DNA from: Orientallactaga sibirica
Taxonomy: Eukaryota > Chordata > Mammalia > Rodentia > Dipodidae
NCBI GenBank assembly: GCA_036365145.1
Contig: JAEOAD010000888.1
Location: 2,211,501 to 2,275,500 of the forward strand
Length of the DNA stretch: 64,000 bases
Direction: 5' to 3'
The notes under the pieces are model-generated. The model saw only the letters and a list, made by a program, of their open reading frames with translations. It searched no databases and was not told the origin of the DNA. The translations under genes and the position numbers were made by a program. Below, in pieces: positions 12,975 through 26,040 of this stretch. How positions within the stretch are numbered: the first letter of the stretch is position 1; every line of letters begins with the position of its first letter.

Positions 12975-13235
12975 TCAGGTGTGGTGGCGCACGCCTTTAA
13001 TCCCAGCACTTGGGAGGCAGAGGTAGAAGAGATTGCCATGAGTTCGAGGCCACCCTGAGACTGGTTAAGGTGCTTGCTTGCAAAGCGAAAGGACCCAGGT
13101 TCAATTCCCAGGATCTATGTAACCCAGATGCACAAGGTGGCACCATGTGTCTGAGTTCATTTGCAGTGGCCAAAAGCCCTGGCACACCATTCTCTCTATC
13201 TGCTCTTTTCTCTCTCTTAAATAAATAAAATAAAA
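12975..13235 (+). repeat. Chimeric SINE: B1 head fused to DIP body
   Basis: A normal B1 start runs to CACCCTGAGACTGG at about 13063 and then changes without a gap into GGTTAAGGTGCTTGC, the middle of the DIP A-box region. It continues through the B-box to the CT-rich and AAATAAA tail. The second copy is at 19424-19690. It may have arisen by deletion or by template switching. Confidence 0.75.
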
Positions 13236-13260
13236 ATTTAATCATTTAATTTAGCTATTT

Positions 13261-13297
<37 letters not shown>

Positions 13298-14272
13298 GGT
13301 GTACCATGGCCTCCAGCCATTGCAAACGAACTCCAGTGTGCCACCTTGTGCAGATGGCTAATGTGGGTGCTGGGGAATCGAACCTGGGTCCTTTGGCTTT
13401 GCAGGCAAATGCCTTAACTACTAAACCATCCCTCCAGCCCTAAAATAAAAAAAATTTTTAATTTTTTAATTATTTTATTTATTTTTGGAGAGAGACACAG
13501 AGAGAGACAGAGAGGGAGAGGGAGACAGAGATGGGCACGCCAGCAGTCTCTCAGCTGCTGTGAACGAAATCCAGATGTGTGCGCCCCCTTGTGGTCAAGT
13601 GCAGCATTGCGCCCTTGCGTCACTTTGCATCTGGCTAAACGTGGGACTTGGAGATTGAAACCGGGTTCTTGGGCTTAGCAGGCAGACACCTTAACCACTA
13701 AGCCATCTCTCCAGCCCTAAAATAAAATTTTAATAAATGATATCAAGGGCTGGATGGATGGTTTAGTAGTTAAAGCACTTACCAGCAAAGCCAAATCCAG
13801 ATTCAATTCACCAGTACTCACATAAAGTCAGATACACAAGGTTGTACATGCACCTGGCATTTGTTTACAATGGCTAGAAGCCCTGGCATGCCCATTTTTT
13901 CTGTCTTTTTGTTTGCTTGTTTGTTTGTTTGTTCTGAGATAGGGTCTCCCTACCTAGCTGGCCTAGAATTCACTATGTAGTCTCAGGGTGGCCTCAAACT
14001 GAAGGTGATCCTCCTCCCTCTGCCTCCCAAGTGCTGGGGTTAAAGGCGTGCGCCACCATGCCCGGCTCTTTCTCTCTCTCTCTCTCAAATAAATAAATAA
14101 ATAAATAATATATTAAAAATTATATCAGAGCCGGGCGTAGTGGCGCACGCCTTTAATCCCAGCACTCGGGAGGCAGAGGTAGGAGGATCTCTGAGAGTTC
14201 GAGGCCACCCTGAGACTATATAGTTAATTCCAGGTCAGCCTAGGCCAGAGTGAGACCCCACCTCGAAAAACC

Positions 14273-14303
<31 letters not shown>

Positions 14304-14309
14304 ATATCA

Positions 14310-14420
14310 GAAGGCCTTCTGGTTTTGAGACCTTGGGGAGGTTGCTCAACTTCTCTGTACCTTAGTTTCCCTACATGTAAAATAGAGGTTGTTGTAAGGC
14401 GAAAGCAGTGAATAGTAAAA
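14310..14420 (+). repeat. MIR element
   Basis: GACCTTGGGGAGGTTGCTCAACTTCTCTGTACCTTAGTTTCC fits the MIR core (loses-water tRNA SINE core, 'accttgggcaagt...ctctgtgcctcagtttcc'). The second copy is at about 20745-20860. Confidence 0.7.
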
Positions 14421-15590
14421 TGGGACATGTCACAGACAGAGGGCCACCAAATAAGTTCACCACTGTAAGGATAGGACCACTGAGAGGCAGGAATGGGCTG
14501 GGGTGGGCTCCAGGCCACCTGGTTGTCTCTTGGTCCTTGCCAGCCCCAGCTATCCAAACCCAGCAAGTTTCTGAACACCCACTGCAGGGTAGCCCTCTCC
14601 TGCCTTACCCCATTCTGGCCCAGCCCCTTGACTTAGTTCTCACACCAATTGGTATTGGGAAATGAATTCATGGGCACCATTCACAGACAGAACAGAGGGC
14701 CAGAGAGGTGGCTGATGGCAGGTCCCTCTGTGTGCCTTTGCACAGGGTCTGGAGAAAGACGCAGCACCCATAGTGCATTATCTCCAGGCAGCGTGCAACA
14801 GCTGAGCTTCTGGGTATCTCTCTGATCCCCCAGATTTCCGGTTCCCCAAAGACAACTCAGGATGTGGGGAAGAAGGGGCAGGGAGAAGAGGAGGAGGAGG
14901 AGGAGGAGGAGACCGAGCAAAAGAAAGATCACAGAGGGAGACAACCGCAGACACAAGCAGCAGATGGGATGGTCGTGTCGGAAGGGCCAGAGACAGCGCT
15001 TCCAAGACAGAGAGGCAAGCAGGCAGAAAGACAACAGAGGAGAAACAGACAAAAACAGCCAAAAGCTGGAGAGAGCACCAGAAGAGGGACACGCTGACAC
15101 AAAGGAAGACAAAGACAGGGACACTGAGAATGAGAACAAACCGAAAGCAGACGTGGGAGAGGGGGAGAGAAGGGTTTGGGCCGTGGGGTGTTAAGGGAAA
15201 ACACCCAGAAACAGAAAGAAAGTTTGTGAGCCAGGTGGGAGAGGGTGAGAAGTGCTCGGTGGGATGAGGTGTGCAGTGAGGACATGGGGATGGGGAGAGC
15301 AGGAAGAGACCAGAGAACTCTGTCCTCCTCTTCCTCGGGCTGCTAGGGTCCCACCCGTGGGGTACTGATGCTCTTGGCATCCACCCAGTGGGCTCACATA
15401 GCTGTGTCCTTGAGGAGCCTGCAGCTCCAGTGAGAAGTCCTGTGTATCCACCACACTCAGGGACACAGATGAAGACGCCTCTGAGAGCCACTCCCACGGA
15501 CAGACCAGGGAGGGGTGTGGTGGTCCAGAAAGGGGGAATTAATTAGGAATAGGACTGGCCCTGAACCACTCCTGGGAAGAGCTACTGTCC
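14421..15590. other. Single-copy purine-rich block
   Basis: This block is rich in GAGACAGA-type sequence on the plus strand and has a (GAG)n run near 14889-14915. The minus strand has long open frames (239 codons at 14778-15497). In the duplicate at 20861-22030 the corresponding frame is 268 codons with a different register, because 1-3 base indels separate the copies. The translation is Ser/Leu/Pro-rich with no known domain. I regard it as non-coding. Confidence 0.6.
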
Positions 15591-15599
15591 AAGCTGAGT

Positions 15600-15745
15600 T
15601 TGGTCATCAGTTCTCCTTGTACCTCAGTTTCCTCATTTGCAGAACAGTAGAATAAGAAGAGCTACCTAAAGGTCTCTGTGTGGACAGAAGGTTTGTAAAG
15701 TACAGGGCACTGCACCTGCATATGGCAGATGCCTAAGACAAGCCC
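15600..15745 (+). repeat. MIR element
   Basis: GTACCTCAGTTTCCTCATTTGCAGAACAG is the MIR core, followed by a degenerate 3' half. It is repeated at about 22045-22185. Confidence 0.7.
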
Positions 15746-16509
15746 TTGTAGTTGAAGCTGGCGCCCCACAGCATCCTGTGTCTATGAGTCAGGACTTTCA
15801 TTTGCAAACAGCAGAAACCCAGCGGAGGCAGGTCCAAACCAAAGAAGGGTGGGTGCACATGTCATTGAGCAGTTATTTTGCTGGTAGAGTTGATGCCATG
15901 AGCAGGTGGGTCCAAGAACCTGCCTTCTCCATGTGACTACTCCTCTCATGATGGTCTGTAGTAGCCCCAAGCTACGGAGTCCCTGTGAGGGAGCCCCTCC
16001 CTAAAAAGGGCCTCTTGCTAAGACATCAAGCAAAAGCCCATGTGTAAAGCAGAATCTCCCATCTGTGGATTACTCTTTGCATTGTCTACTCCTCCTCCTC
16101 TTCATTCTTCTTCTTCTTTTTTTCCCACTCTAGCTCAGGCTCAGGCTGACCTGGAATTCACTATGTAGTCCCAGGGTGGCCTGAACTCATGGCAATCCTC
16201 CTACTTCTGCCTCCCGAGTGCTGGGATTAAAGGCGTGCGCCACCACACCTGGCTCTTCTTTTCTTTCTTCCTACTCCTTTTTTTTTATAAGGTAGGGTCT
16301 CAACTCTGGAATTCACTATGTAGTCTCAGGCTGACCTTGATCTCAAAACTATCCTTTTGTCTCCCGAGTGCTGAGATTAAAGGCATGTGCCACCATGCCC
16401 ATTGTGAACTGCACTTCTATAAATAGCTTTTTAACTTGCTGTGTGACTTTAAGCAAATCATTTAATCTCTCTGGGCCCATTTCCTTGTCTGTATAGCCTG
16501 GGGCTTTTC

Positions 16510-16546
<37 letters not shown>

Positions 16547-18212
16547 CAAGGTAGGGTTTCACTCTGGTCCAGGTTGACCTGGAATTAACTATGTAGTCTC
16601 AGGGTGGCTTCGAACTCATGGCGATCCTCCTACCTCTGCCTCCCAAGTGCTGGGATTAAAGGCGTGCGCCACCACACCCAGTTTTTCATCCTTTATACTA
16701 AAGAGTATTGTGAGAAGCCTGGTGTGGTGGTCCATGTCTTTAATCCCAGCACTCAGGAGGTAGAGGTAGGAGGATTGCTGTGAGTTTGAGGCTACTCTGG
16801 GACTCCAAAGTGAGTTCCAGGTCACCCTGGGCTAGAGTGAGACCCTTACCTCAAAAAGAAAAGGGGGGAGGGGTTGGAGGGATGGCTTAGAGGTAAAGGT
16901 GTTTGCCTGCAAAGCTAAAGGACCCAGGTTTGATTCCCCAGGACCCACATAAGCCAGATGCACAAGGTGGTGTATGCTTCTGGAGTTCATTTGCAGTGGC
17001 TGAAGGCCCTGGTGTGCCCATTCTCTCTTTTCTCTCTCTCTCTCTATCTCTCCCCTCTGCCTCTTTCTCTCTCAAATATAAATAAAAATGAAAATATATA
17101 TTTTTAAAAAGCCAGGCATGGTGGTACACACCTTTAATTCCAGCACTTGGGAGGCAGACGTAGGAAGATCACTGTGAGTTCAAGGCCACCCTGAGATTAC
17201 ATAGTGAATCCCAGGTCAGCCTGGACTAGGGTGAGACCCTACCTTGAAAAACAAAAAAAAAAAAAAAGAAAAGAAAAGAAAATGAAAATGAAAATATAAA
17301 AAAAGAAAAGAAAAACAAAGTATTGTGAGAGCATGAGTGTGCCACACAGTAGGTGTGGTTACATGCATGCATCTCAGTAGCCATACCCCTTCTACCAGCA
17401 CATGGCCTGGGTTTTTTTTTCTTTTTTTTTTTTTTTTTTGGGGGTTATTTTCAAGGTAGGGTCTCACTCTAGCCCAGGTTGACCTGGAATTCACTCTGTA
17501 TTCTCAGGGTGGCCTTGAACTCACTGCAGTCCTCCTACCTCTGCAGGGATTAAAGACGTGTGCCACCTCACCCGGGTATGGCCTGATTTTTTTAGGGTAC
17601 CTTCTCATTTCCAGTCCCTTTGAATTGAGAGTGAAATACATAGCATGGACAGACCTACACTGGTCAGCACATGCTATTCTAGCCAGTGATTGGCTCAGAG
17701 GAGTGATATGCCCGACTCTGGTCCAATCAGAGCAATTTTAGAGATTTTGCTGAACAATTTTAGAGATTTTGCTGGGGATGTAGGGACATTTTTCATAGGA
17801 CTAGAGCTGCCAAAACCACCATATGACCACAAAGGGACAGGATATGTGAAGATCAACCTGGAGAGAAAGGCAGGCTGAGAACTGTAGACTAACTGGAAAT
17901 GGGTGACAACACTTGGCCCCTGGCTTCAGTACACTTGAATGCCTCTATCTTCTTCCATTCTTTCTTCTTCACATCAAACTTTGGGGTTGGGCAACACATA
18001 AGGAGGTTTTAAAACTTCAGTCAAGGGCTGGAGACATGGCTTAGTAGTTAAGGTGCTTGCCTGTAAAGGCTAAGGACCCAAGTTTGATTCCTCAGTTCCC
18101 ATATAAGCCAGATGCTTAAGGTGGCCCATGCGTCTGGAGATCCTTTGCAGTGACTAGAGGCCCTGGTGCACCCATTCTTTCTCTCTCTCCCAAATGAATT
18201 TAAAACAACAAC

Positions 18213-19713
18213 CCTGGAGAGATGGCTTAGTGGTTAAGCACTTGCCTGTGAAGCCTAAGAACCCTAGTTCGAGGTTCAATTCCCAGGACCCATGTAAGCC
18301 AGATACACAAAGTGGCGCATGCATCCGGAGTTAATTTGCAGTGGCTGGAGGCCTGGCGCGCCCATTCTCTCTCTCTCTCTCTGTCTGTCACTCTCAAAAT
18401 AAACAAAAATAAAATAAAATAAAAACAATCAAATAAATAAATAGCTGGGCATGGAGGCACATGCCTTTAGTCCCAGCACTCAAGAGGCCAAGGTAGGAGG
18501 ACTTCCATGAGTTCAAGGCCAGCCTAGACTACATAGTGAATCCCAGGTCACTCTGGACTAGAGTGAGATCCTACTTTGAAAAACCAAGTATATATATTTA
18601 TATTAGATTAGCAATTGTATTAGATTATATTAGATTAGCAAGGGCTGGAGAGATGGCTTAGTGGTTGAGGCATTTGCCCGCAAAGCCAAAGGACCCAGGT
18701 TTGACTCCCAGGACCCATGTAAGCCAGATGCACAAGGGGGCGCATGCATCTGGAATTCATTTGCAGGGCTGGAGGCCCTGGCATGCCCATTTCCTTTCTC
18801 TCTACCTGCCTATTCCTATATATCTCTCTCTCAAATAAGTAAATAAATAAATATTTTTTTAAAAAAAGATTAGCAAGAGTGGAAGGTTGCTAAACAGCAG
18901 CACCCCACAAAAGCTTTCAAACCACAGTCAGAGCTAAGAAGTAAATAGCTTCCTCTACCCCAAATATAAAGAGAGTTAGCACAGCTTTTGTTTGCAAACC
19001 AGCATGGTAGCACATCCCTGGAATCCCAATACTCAGGAAACTGAGGCAAGATGATCAGCAGCTCTAGGCTGCCAGGCGTGGTGGTGCACGCCTTTAATCC
19101 CCCAGCACTTGGGAGGCAGAGGTAGGAGGATCACTGTGAGTTTGAGGCCACCCTGAGACTACAGAATGAATTCCAGATCAGCCTGAGCTAGAGTGAAACC
19201 CTACCTCGAAAAACCAAATAAATAAATAAATAAATAATAAAAATAAAATAAAAGAGTTCTAGGCCATCCTGGCTACAGAGCAAAACTCTGCTAATGAATT
19301 AAATTTATTTATATTTAAACTAATTAATTTGGCTAATTAAAATATAAAATGAAATAGACATATTTAAGGCTAACCCAGACTTTAGCAATGACCAATCTAG
19401 CTGGATCAAAATGGTATCAGAAGTCAGGTGTGGTGGCGCACGCCTTTAATCCCAGCACTTGGGAGGCAGAGGTAGAAGAGATTGCCATGAGTTCGAGGCC
19501 ACCCTGAGACTGGTTAAGGTGCTTGCTTGCAAAGCGAAAGGACCCAGGTTCAATTCCCCAGGATCTATGTAACCCAGATGCACAAGGTGGCACCATGTGT
19601 CTGGAGTTCATTTGCAGTGGCCAAAGGCCCTGGCACACCCATTCTCTCTATCTGCTCTTTCTCTCTCTCTTAAATAAATAAAATAAAAATTTAATCATTT
19701 AATTTAGCTATTT

Positions 19714-19750
<37 letters not shown>

Positions 19751-22700
19751 GGTGTACCATGGCCTCCAGCCATTGCAAACGAACTCCAGTGTGCCACCTT
19801 GTGCAGATGGCTAATGTGGGTGCTGGGAATCGAACCTGGGTCCTTTGGCTTTGCAGGCAAATGCCTTAACTACTAAACCATCCTCCAGCCTAAAATAAAA
19901 AAATTTTTAATTTTTAATTATTTTATTTATTTTTGAGAGAGACACAGAGAGAGACAGAGAGGGAGAGGGAGACAGAGATGGGCACGCCAGCAGTCTCTCA
20001 GCTGCTGTGAACGAAATCCAGATGTGCCCCCTTGTGGTCAAGTGCAGCATTGCGCCCTTGCGTCACTTTGCATCTGGCTAAACGTGGGACTTGGAGATTG
20101 AAACCGGGTTCTTGGGCTTAGCAGGCAGACACCTTAACCACTAAGCCATCTCTCCAGCCCTAAAATAAAATTTTAATAAATGATATCAAGGGCTGGATGG
20201 ATGGTTTAGTAGTTAAAGCACTTACGCAGCAAAGCCAAATCCAGATTCAATTCACCAGTACTCACATAAAGTCAGATACACAAGGTTGTACATGCACCTG
20301 GCATTTGTTTACAATGGCTAGAAGCCCTGGCATGCCCATTTTTTCTGTCTTTTTGTTTGCTTGTTTGTTTGTTTGTTCTGAGATAGGGTCTCCCTACCTA
20401 GCTGGCCTAGAATTCACTATGTAGTCTCAGGGTGGCCTCAAACTGAAGGTGATCCTCCTCCCTCTGCCTCCCAAGTGCTGGGGTTAAAGGCGTGCGCCAC
20501 CATGCCCGGCTCTTTCTCTCTCTCTCTCTCAAATAAATAAATAAATAAATAATATATTAAAAATTATATCAGAGCCGGGCGTAGTGGCGCACGCCTTTAA
20601 TCCCAGCACTCGGGAGGCAGAGGTAGGAGGATCTCTGAGAGTTCGAGGCCACCCTGAGACTATATAGTTAATTCCAGGTCAGCCTAGGCCAGAGTGAGAC
20701 CCCACCTCGAAAAACCAAAAAAAAAAAAAAAAAAAAAAAAATTATATCAGAAGGCCTTCTGGTTTTGAGACCTTGGGGAGGTTGCTCAACTTCTCTGTAC
20801 CTTAGTTTCCCTACATGTAAAATAGAGGTTGTTGTAAGGCGAAAGCAGTGAATAGTAAAATGGGACATGTCACAGACAGAGGGCCACCAAATAAGTTCAC
20901 CACTGTAAGGATAGGACCACTGAGAGGCAGGAATGGGCTGGGGTGGGCTCCAGGTCACCTGGTTGTCTCTTGGTCCTTGCCAGCCCCAGCTATCCAAACC
21001 CAGCAAGTTTCTGAACACCCACTGCAGGGTAGCCCTCTCCTGCCTTACCCCATTCTGGCCCAGCCCCTTGACTTAGTTCTCACACCAATTGGTATTGGGA
21101 AATGAATTCATGGGCACCATTTACAGACAGAACAGAGGGCCAGAGAGGTGGCTGATGGCAGGTCCCTCTGTGTGCTTTTGCACAGGGTCTGGAGAAAGAC
21201 GCAGCACCCATAGTGCATTATCTCCAGGCAGCGTGCAACAGCTGAGCTTCTGGGTATCTCTCTGATCCCCCAGATTTCCGGTTCCCCAAAGACAACTCAG
21301 GATGTGGGGAAGAAGGGGCAGGGAGAAGAGGAGGAGGAGGAGGAGACCGAGCAAAAGAAAGATCACAGAGGGAGACAACCGCAGACACAAGCAGCAGATG
21401 GGATGGTCGTGTCGGAAGGGCCAGAGACAGCGCTTCCAAGACAGAGAGGCAAGCAGGCAGAAAGACAAAAGAGGAGAAACAGACAAACAGCCAAAAGCTG
21501 GAGAGAGCACCAGAAGAGGGACACGCTGACACAAAGGAAGACAAAGACAGGGACACTGAGAATGAGAACAAACCGAAAGCAGACGTGGGAGAGGGGAGAG
21601 AAGGGTTTGGGCGTGGGGTGTTAAGGGAAAACACCCAGAAACAGAAAGAAAGTTTGTGAGCCAGGTGGGAGAGGGTGAGAAGTGCTCGGTGGGATGAGGT
21701 GTGCAGTGAGGACATGGGGATGGGGAGAGCAGGAAGAGACCAGAGAACTCTGTCCTCCTCTTCCTCGGGCTGCTAGGGTCCCACCCGTGGGGTACTGATG
21801 CTCTTGGCATCCACCCAGTGGGCTCACATAGCTGTGTCCTTGAGGAGCCTGCAGCTCCAGTGAGAAGTCCTGTGTATCCACCACACTCAGGGACACAGAT
21901 GAAGACGCCTCTGAGAGCCACTCCCACGGACAGACCAGGGAGGGGTGTGGTGGTCCAGAAAGGGGGAATTAATTAGGAATAGGACTGGCCCTGAACCACT
22001 CCTGGGGGAAGAGCTACTGTCCAAGCTGAGTTTGGTCATCAGTTCTCCTTGTACCTCAGTTTCCTCATTTGCAGAACAGTAGAATAAGAAGAGCTACCTA
22101 AAGGTCTCTGTGTGGACAGAAGGTTTGTAAAGTACAGGGCACTGCACCTGCATATGGCAGATGCCTAAGACAAGCCCTTGTAGTTGAAGCTGGCGCTCCC
22201 ACAGCATCCTGTGTCTATGAGTCAGGACTTTCATTTGCAAACAGCAGAAACCCAGCGGAGGCAGGTCCAAACCAAAGAAGGGTGGGTGCACATGTCATTG
22301 AGCAGTTATTTTGCTGGTAGAGTTGATGCCATGAGCAGGTGGGTCCAAGAACCTGCCTTCTCCATGTGACTACTCCTCTCATGATGGTCTGTAGTAGCCC
22401 CAAGCTACGGAGTCCCTGTGAGGGGAGCCCCTCCCTAAAAGGGCCTCTTGCTAAGACATCAAGCAAAAGCCCATGTGTAAAGCAGAATCTCCCATCTGTG
22501 GATTACTCTTTGCATTGTCTACTCCTCCTCCTCTTCATTCTTCTTCTTCTTTTTTTTTTCCCACTCTAGCTCAGGCTCAGGCTGACCTGGAATTCACTAT
22601 GTAGTCCCAGGGTGGCCTCGAACTCATGGCAATCCTCCTACTTCTGCCTCCCGAGTGCTGGGATTAAAGGCGTGCGCCACCACACCTGGCTCTTCTTTTT

Positions 22701-22947
22701 CTTTCTTCCTACTCCTTTTTTTATAAGGTAGGGTCTCAACTCTGGAATTCACTATGTAGTCTCAGGCTGACCTTGATCTCAAAACTATCCTTTTGTCTCC
22801 CGAGTGCTGAGATTAAAGGCATGTGCCACCATGCCCATTGTGAACTGCACTTCTATAAATAGCTTTTTAACTTGCTGTGTGACTTTAAGCAAATCATTTA
22901 ATCTCTCTGGGCCCATTTCCTTGTCTGTATAGCCTGGGGCTTTTCAA

Positions 22948-22981
<34 letters not shown>

Positions 22982-23850
22982 GTTTTTCAAGGTAGGGTTT
23001 CACTCTGGTCCAGGTTGACCTGGAATTAACTACGTAGTCTCAGGGTGGCTTCGAACTCATGGCGATCCTCCTACCTCTGCCTCCCAAGTGCTGGGATTAG
23101 CGTGCGCCACCACACCCAGTTTTTCATCCTTTATACTAAAGAGTATTGTGAGAAGCCTGGTGTGGTGGTCCATGTCTTTAATCCCAGCACTCAGGAGGTA
23201 GAGGTAGGAGGATTGCTGTGAGTTTGAGGCTACTCTGGGACTCCAAAGTGAGTTCCAGGTCACCCTGGGCTAGAGTGAGACCCTTACCTCAAAAAGAAAA
23301 GGGGGGAGGGGTTGGAGGGATGGCTTAGAGGTAAAGGTGTTTGCCTGCAAAGCTAAAGGACCCAGGTTTGATTCCCCAGGACCCACATAAGCCAGATGCA
23401 CAAGGTGGTGTATGCTTCTGGAGTTCATTTGCAGTGGCTGAAGGCCCTGGTGTGCCCATTCTCTCTTTCTCTCTCTCTCTCTATCTGCTCCCCTCTGCCT
23501 CTTTCTCTCTCAAATATAAATAAAAATGAAAATATATATTTTTAAAAAGCCAGGCATGGTGGTACACACCTTTAATTCCAGCACTTGGGAGGCAGATGTA
23601 GGAAGATCACTGTGAGTTCAAGGCCACCCTGAGATTACATAGTGAATCCCAGGTCAGCCTGGACTAGAGTGAGACCCTACCTTGAAAAACAAAAAAAAAA
23701 AAAAAAAAAAAAAGAAAAGAAAATGAAAATGAAAATATAAAAAAAGAAAAGAAAAACAAAGTATTGTGAGAGCATGAGTGTGCCACACAGTAGGTGTGGT
23801 TACATGCATGCATCTCAGTAGCCATACCCCTTCTACCAGCACATGGCCTG

Positions 23851-23889
<39 letters not shown>

Positions 23890-24661
23890 GAGGGGGTTAT
23901 TTTCAAGGTAGGGTCTCACTCTAGCCCAGGTTGACCTGGAATTCACTCTGTATTCTCAGGGTGGCCTTGAACTCACTGCAGCCCTCCTACCTCTGCAGGG
24001 ATTAAAGACGTGTGCCACCTCACCCGGGTATGGCCTGATTTTTTTAGGGTACCTTCTCATTTCCAGTCCCTTTGAATTGAGAGTGAAATACATAGCATGG
24101 ACAGACCTACACTGGTCAGCACATGGTATTCTAGCCAGTGATTGGCTCAGAGGAATGATATTGCCGACTCTGGTCCAATCAGAGCAATTTTAGAGATTTT
24201 GCTGAGCAATTTTAGAGATTTTGCTGGGGACATAGGGACATTTTTCATAGGACTAGAGCTGCCAAAACCACCATATGACCACAAAGGGACAGGATATGTG
24301 AAGATCAACCTGGAGAGAAAGGCAGGCTGAGAACTGTAGACTAACTGGAAATGGGTGACAACACTTGGCCCCTGGCTTCAGTACACTTGAATGCCTCTAT
24401 CTTCTTCCATTCTTTCTCCTTCACATCAAACTTTGGGGTTGGGCAACACATAAGGAGGTTTTAAAACTTCAGTCAAGGGCTTGAAACATGGCTTAGTAGT
24501 TAAGGTGCTTGCCTATAAAGGCTAAGGACCCAGGTTTGATTCCTCAGTTCCCATATAAGCCAGATGCTTAAGGTGGCCCATGCGTCTGGAGATCCTTTGC
24601 AGTGACTAGAGGCCCTGGTGCACCCATTCTTTCTCTCCCAAATGAATTTAAAACAACAACC
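18213..24661. repeat. Tandem duplication 1, unit B (6449 bp)
   Basis: This is the head-to-tail repeat of 11764-18212. At the junction the tail of the DIP ending AACAACAACC meets the head CCTGGAGAGATGG, with about 1 base of overlap. Differences from unit A include substitutions (GTGAG/GAGAG near 18970; several at 24130-24580) and single-base indels in homopolymers. Order and orientation of all contents are unchanged. Confidence 0.95.
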
Positions 24662-25614
24662 AAAAAAAAAATTCAGTCAATATTCTCAAAGATCCCCAAA
24701 GTTCCATGGAAATACAATGGCAAAATTGGGACTTAAAACTTAGTCATGCCAGAGGCAGTGTGGTATGCCTGTAATTCCAATACTGGGGAGGTACAGTGGA
24801 GTCAGGGGGATTGCTACAGGTAATTACAGCCTGGTTACATAGTGAGACTCTGTCTCAAAAAGTCAAGCCGGGCGTGGTGGTGCACGCCTTTAATCCCAGC
24901 ACTCGGGAGGCAGAGGTAGGAGGATTGCCATGAGTTCAAGGCCACCCTGAGATTGCATAATTAATTCCAGGTCAGCCTGGGCCAGAGTGAGACCCTACCT
25001 CAAAAAACAAAAACAAAAACAAAAACAAAAAAAAAAGAGTCAAAAACAGGGCTGGGGAAGATGGCTCAGCAGTTAAAGGCACTTGCTTTACAAAGCCTGA
25101 GGGCCCCAGTTCAATTCCCCAATATCCATGTACCTCCCAGCATGCTGATGGGAGGTGGACCCAGAAGAACTTTCTGGAATTGCACAGTGAGCACAGCAAA
25201 GAAAAATAGCAGAGTGAGATCCAAAAGAAATCCTGCCTCAAATGAGGTGGAAAGGCTCTAACTAACCCAAAAGTTGTCTTCTGATCTACACGCACATACG
25301 TGAACACAAACACGAGTGCACATGTGCATATGTTTATACTTATCCACAAAGCCAATGCAGGAAACAGAACCACTCAGCCAGAGCCACCCTCACGCAGCCT
25401 TCAGCTCCCAGAACTCCTAAACCTAAGAGAGTAGACCAGCCAGGCATGGTGGCATACACCTATAATCGCAGCACTCAAGAGGCAGACAGGAGAATCGTCC
25501 AGGAGTTTGAGGATAGCCTGGTCTGCATAGTGAGTTCCAGGCCAGCCAAGACTACACAGTGAAACCATGTCCCAAATAAATAATAAGTAAATAAATAAAT
25601 AAAAAGGAAGAAAG
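24662..25614. repeat. Intergenic SINEs downstream of LAT
   Basis: An old B1-like copy lies at about 24749-24860, a young B1 at 24867-25010, a degenerate DIP/ID-like SINE at 25050-25140 and an older B1-like copy at 25438-25590. The rest is unassigned. The LAT polyadenylation site should lie near 25615. Confidence 0.7.
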
Positions 25615-25857
25615 AGAACTGCAGACCACAGTAGCCTTTATTCCATGACAGAGTAGGCTGGAATAAGGAAGTTTCATTCTCGGGCTGCATCAGAAGGTGC
25701 AGCATACTGGGGAACAGTCTGGACCCCAACATGACAATAAATTAGGGGAGATTCGCAGGCTGTTGTCAAAGCAGGACTAAAGTAGAGCTCCCTAGAGCTA
25801 CTCTCAGCTGCTCCGTTCAGCCTCCCAAAATGGTCAGTCCAGAGTAGATGGCTGGAA
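25615..25857 (-). other. LAT: LAT last non-coding exon (3' UTR), probable
   Basis: On the minus strand a strong 3' splice site (long C/T tract ending TTTCAG) lies at 25858. A GTAAGT donor lies just after the LAT coding end (26017-26022). Joining them removes a 165-base intron in the 3' UTR. The exon ends about 20 bases beyond an AATAAA. The alternative is an unspliced 3' UTR from 26040 to about 25615. The exon is inferred. Confidence 0.6.
25637..25642 (-). terminator. LAT: LAT polyadenylation signal AATAAA
   Basis: TTTATT on the plus strand reads AATAAA on the LAT strand, about 400 bases after the stop codon and at the end of the predicted last exon. Confidence 0.7.
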
Positions 25858-26040
25858 CTGAAACACAATAGGGGAGGGAGATGGGGGGGGGATCAGGACA
25901 GTATAGCAGGGTGTCCAGAGCTACAAAGGATGGGCTGAGTTGTTGGGAGTGGTAAGGAAGAGGGTGGTCCTCAAGGGAAGGCCCAAGCTGACAGGTGAAG
26001 GCAGAGGACAGAGGTCACTTACCAGTTCTCAGTTTAGCTC

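Larger units (their letters stand above)
11764..18212. repeat. Tandem duplication 1, unit A (6449 bp)
   Basis: This unit is repeated head-to-tail at 18213-24661. Contents: DIP 11764-11990; B1 11996-12140; DIP 12193-12400; B1 12628-12775; a B1/DIP chimera 12975-13235; DIP minus 13260-13440 starting in a (GA)n run; long-variant DIP minus 13480-13720; DIP 13747-13895; B1 minus 13920-14070; B1 14130-14275; a single-copy block with MIRs 14310-16100; B1 minus 16125-16255 and 16285-16400; MIR 16410-16500; B1 minus 16545-16680; B1 16717-16855; DIP 16872-17095; B1 17112-17262; B1 minus 17450-17575; single-copy 17580-18010; DIP 18025-18205. It holds no recognisable gene. Confidence 0.95.

Noticed and set aside
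21121..21927. Minus-strand open frame of 268 codons, the longest in the left half
   Set aside because: The duplicate at 14681-15497 has the same DNA but is split into other frames by 1-3 base indels. The product is low-complexity Ser/Leu/Pro, with no domain and no splice or start context.
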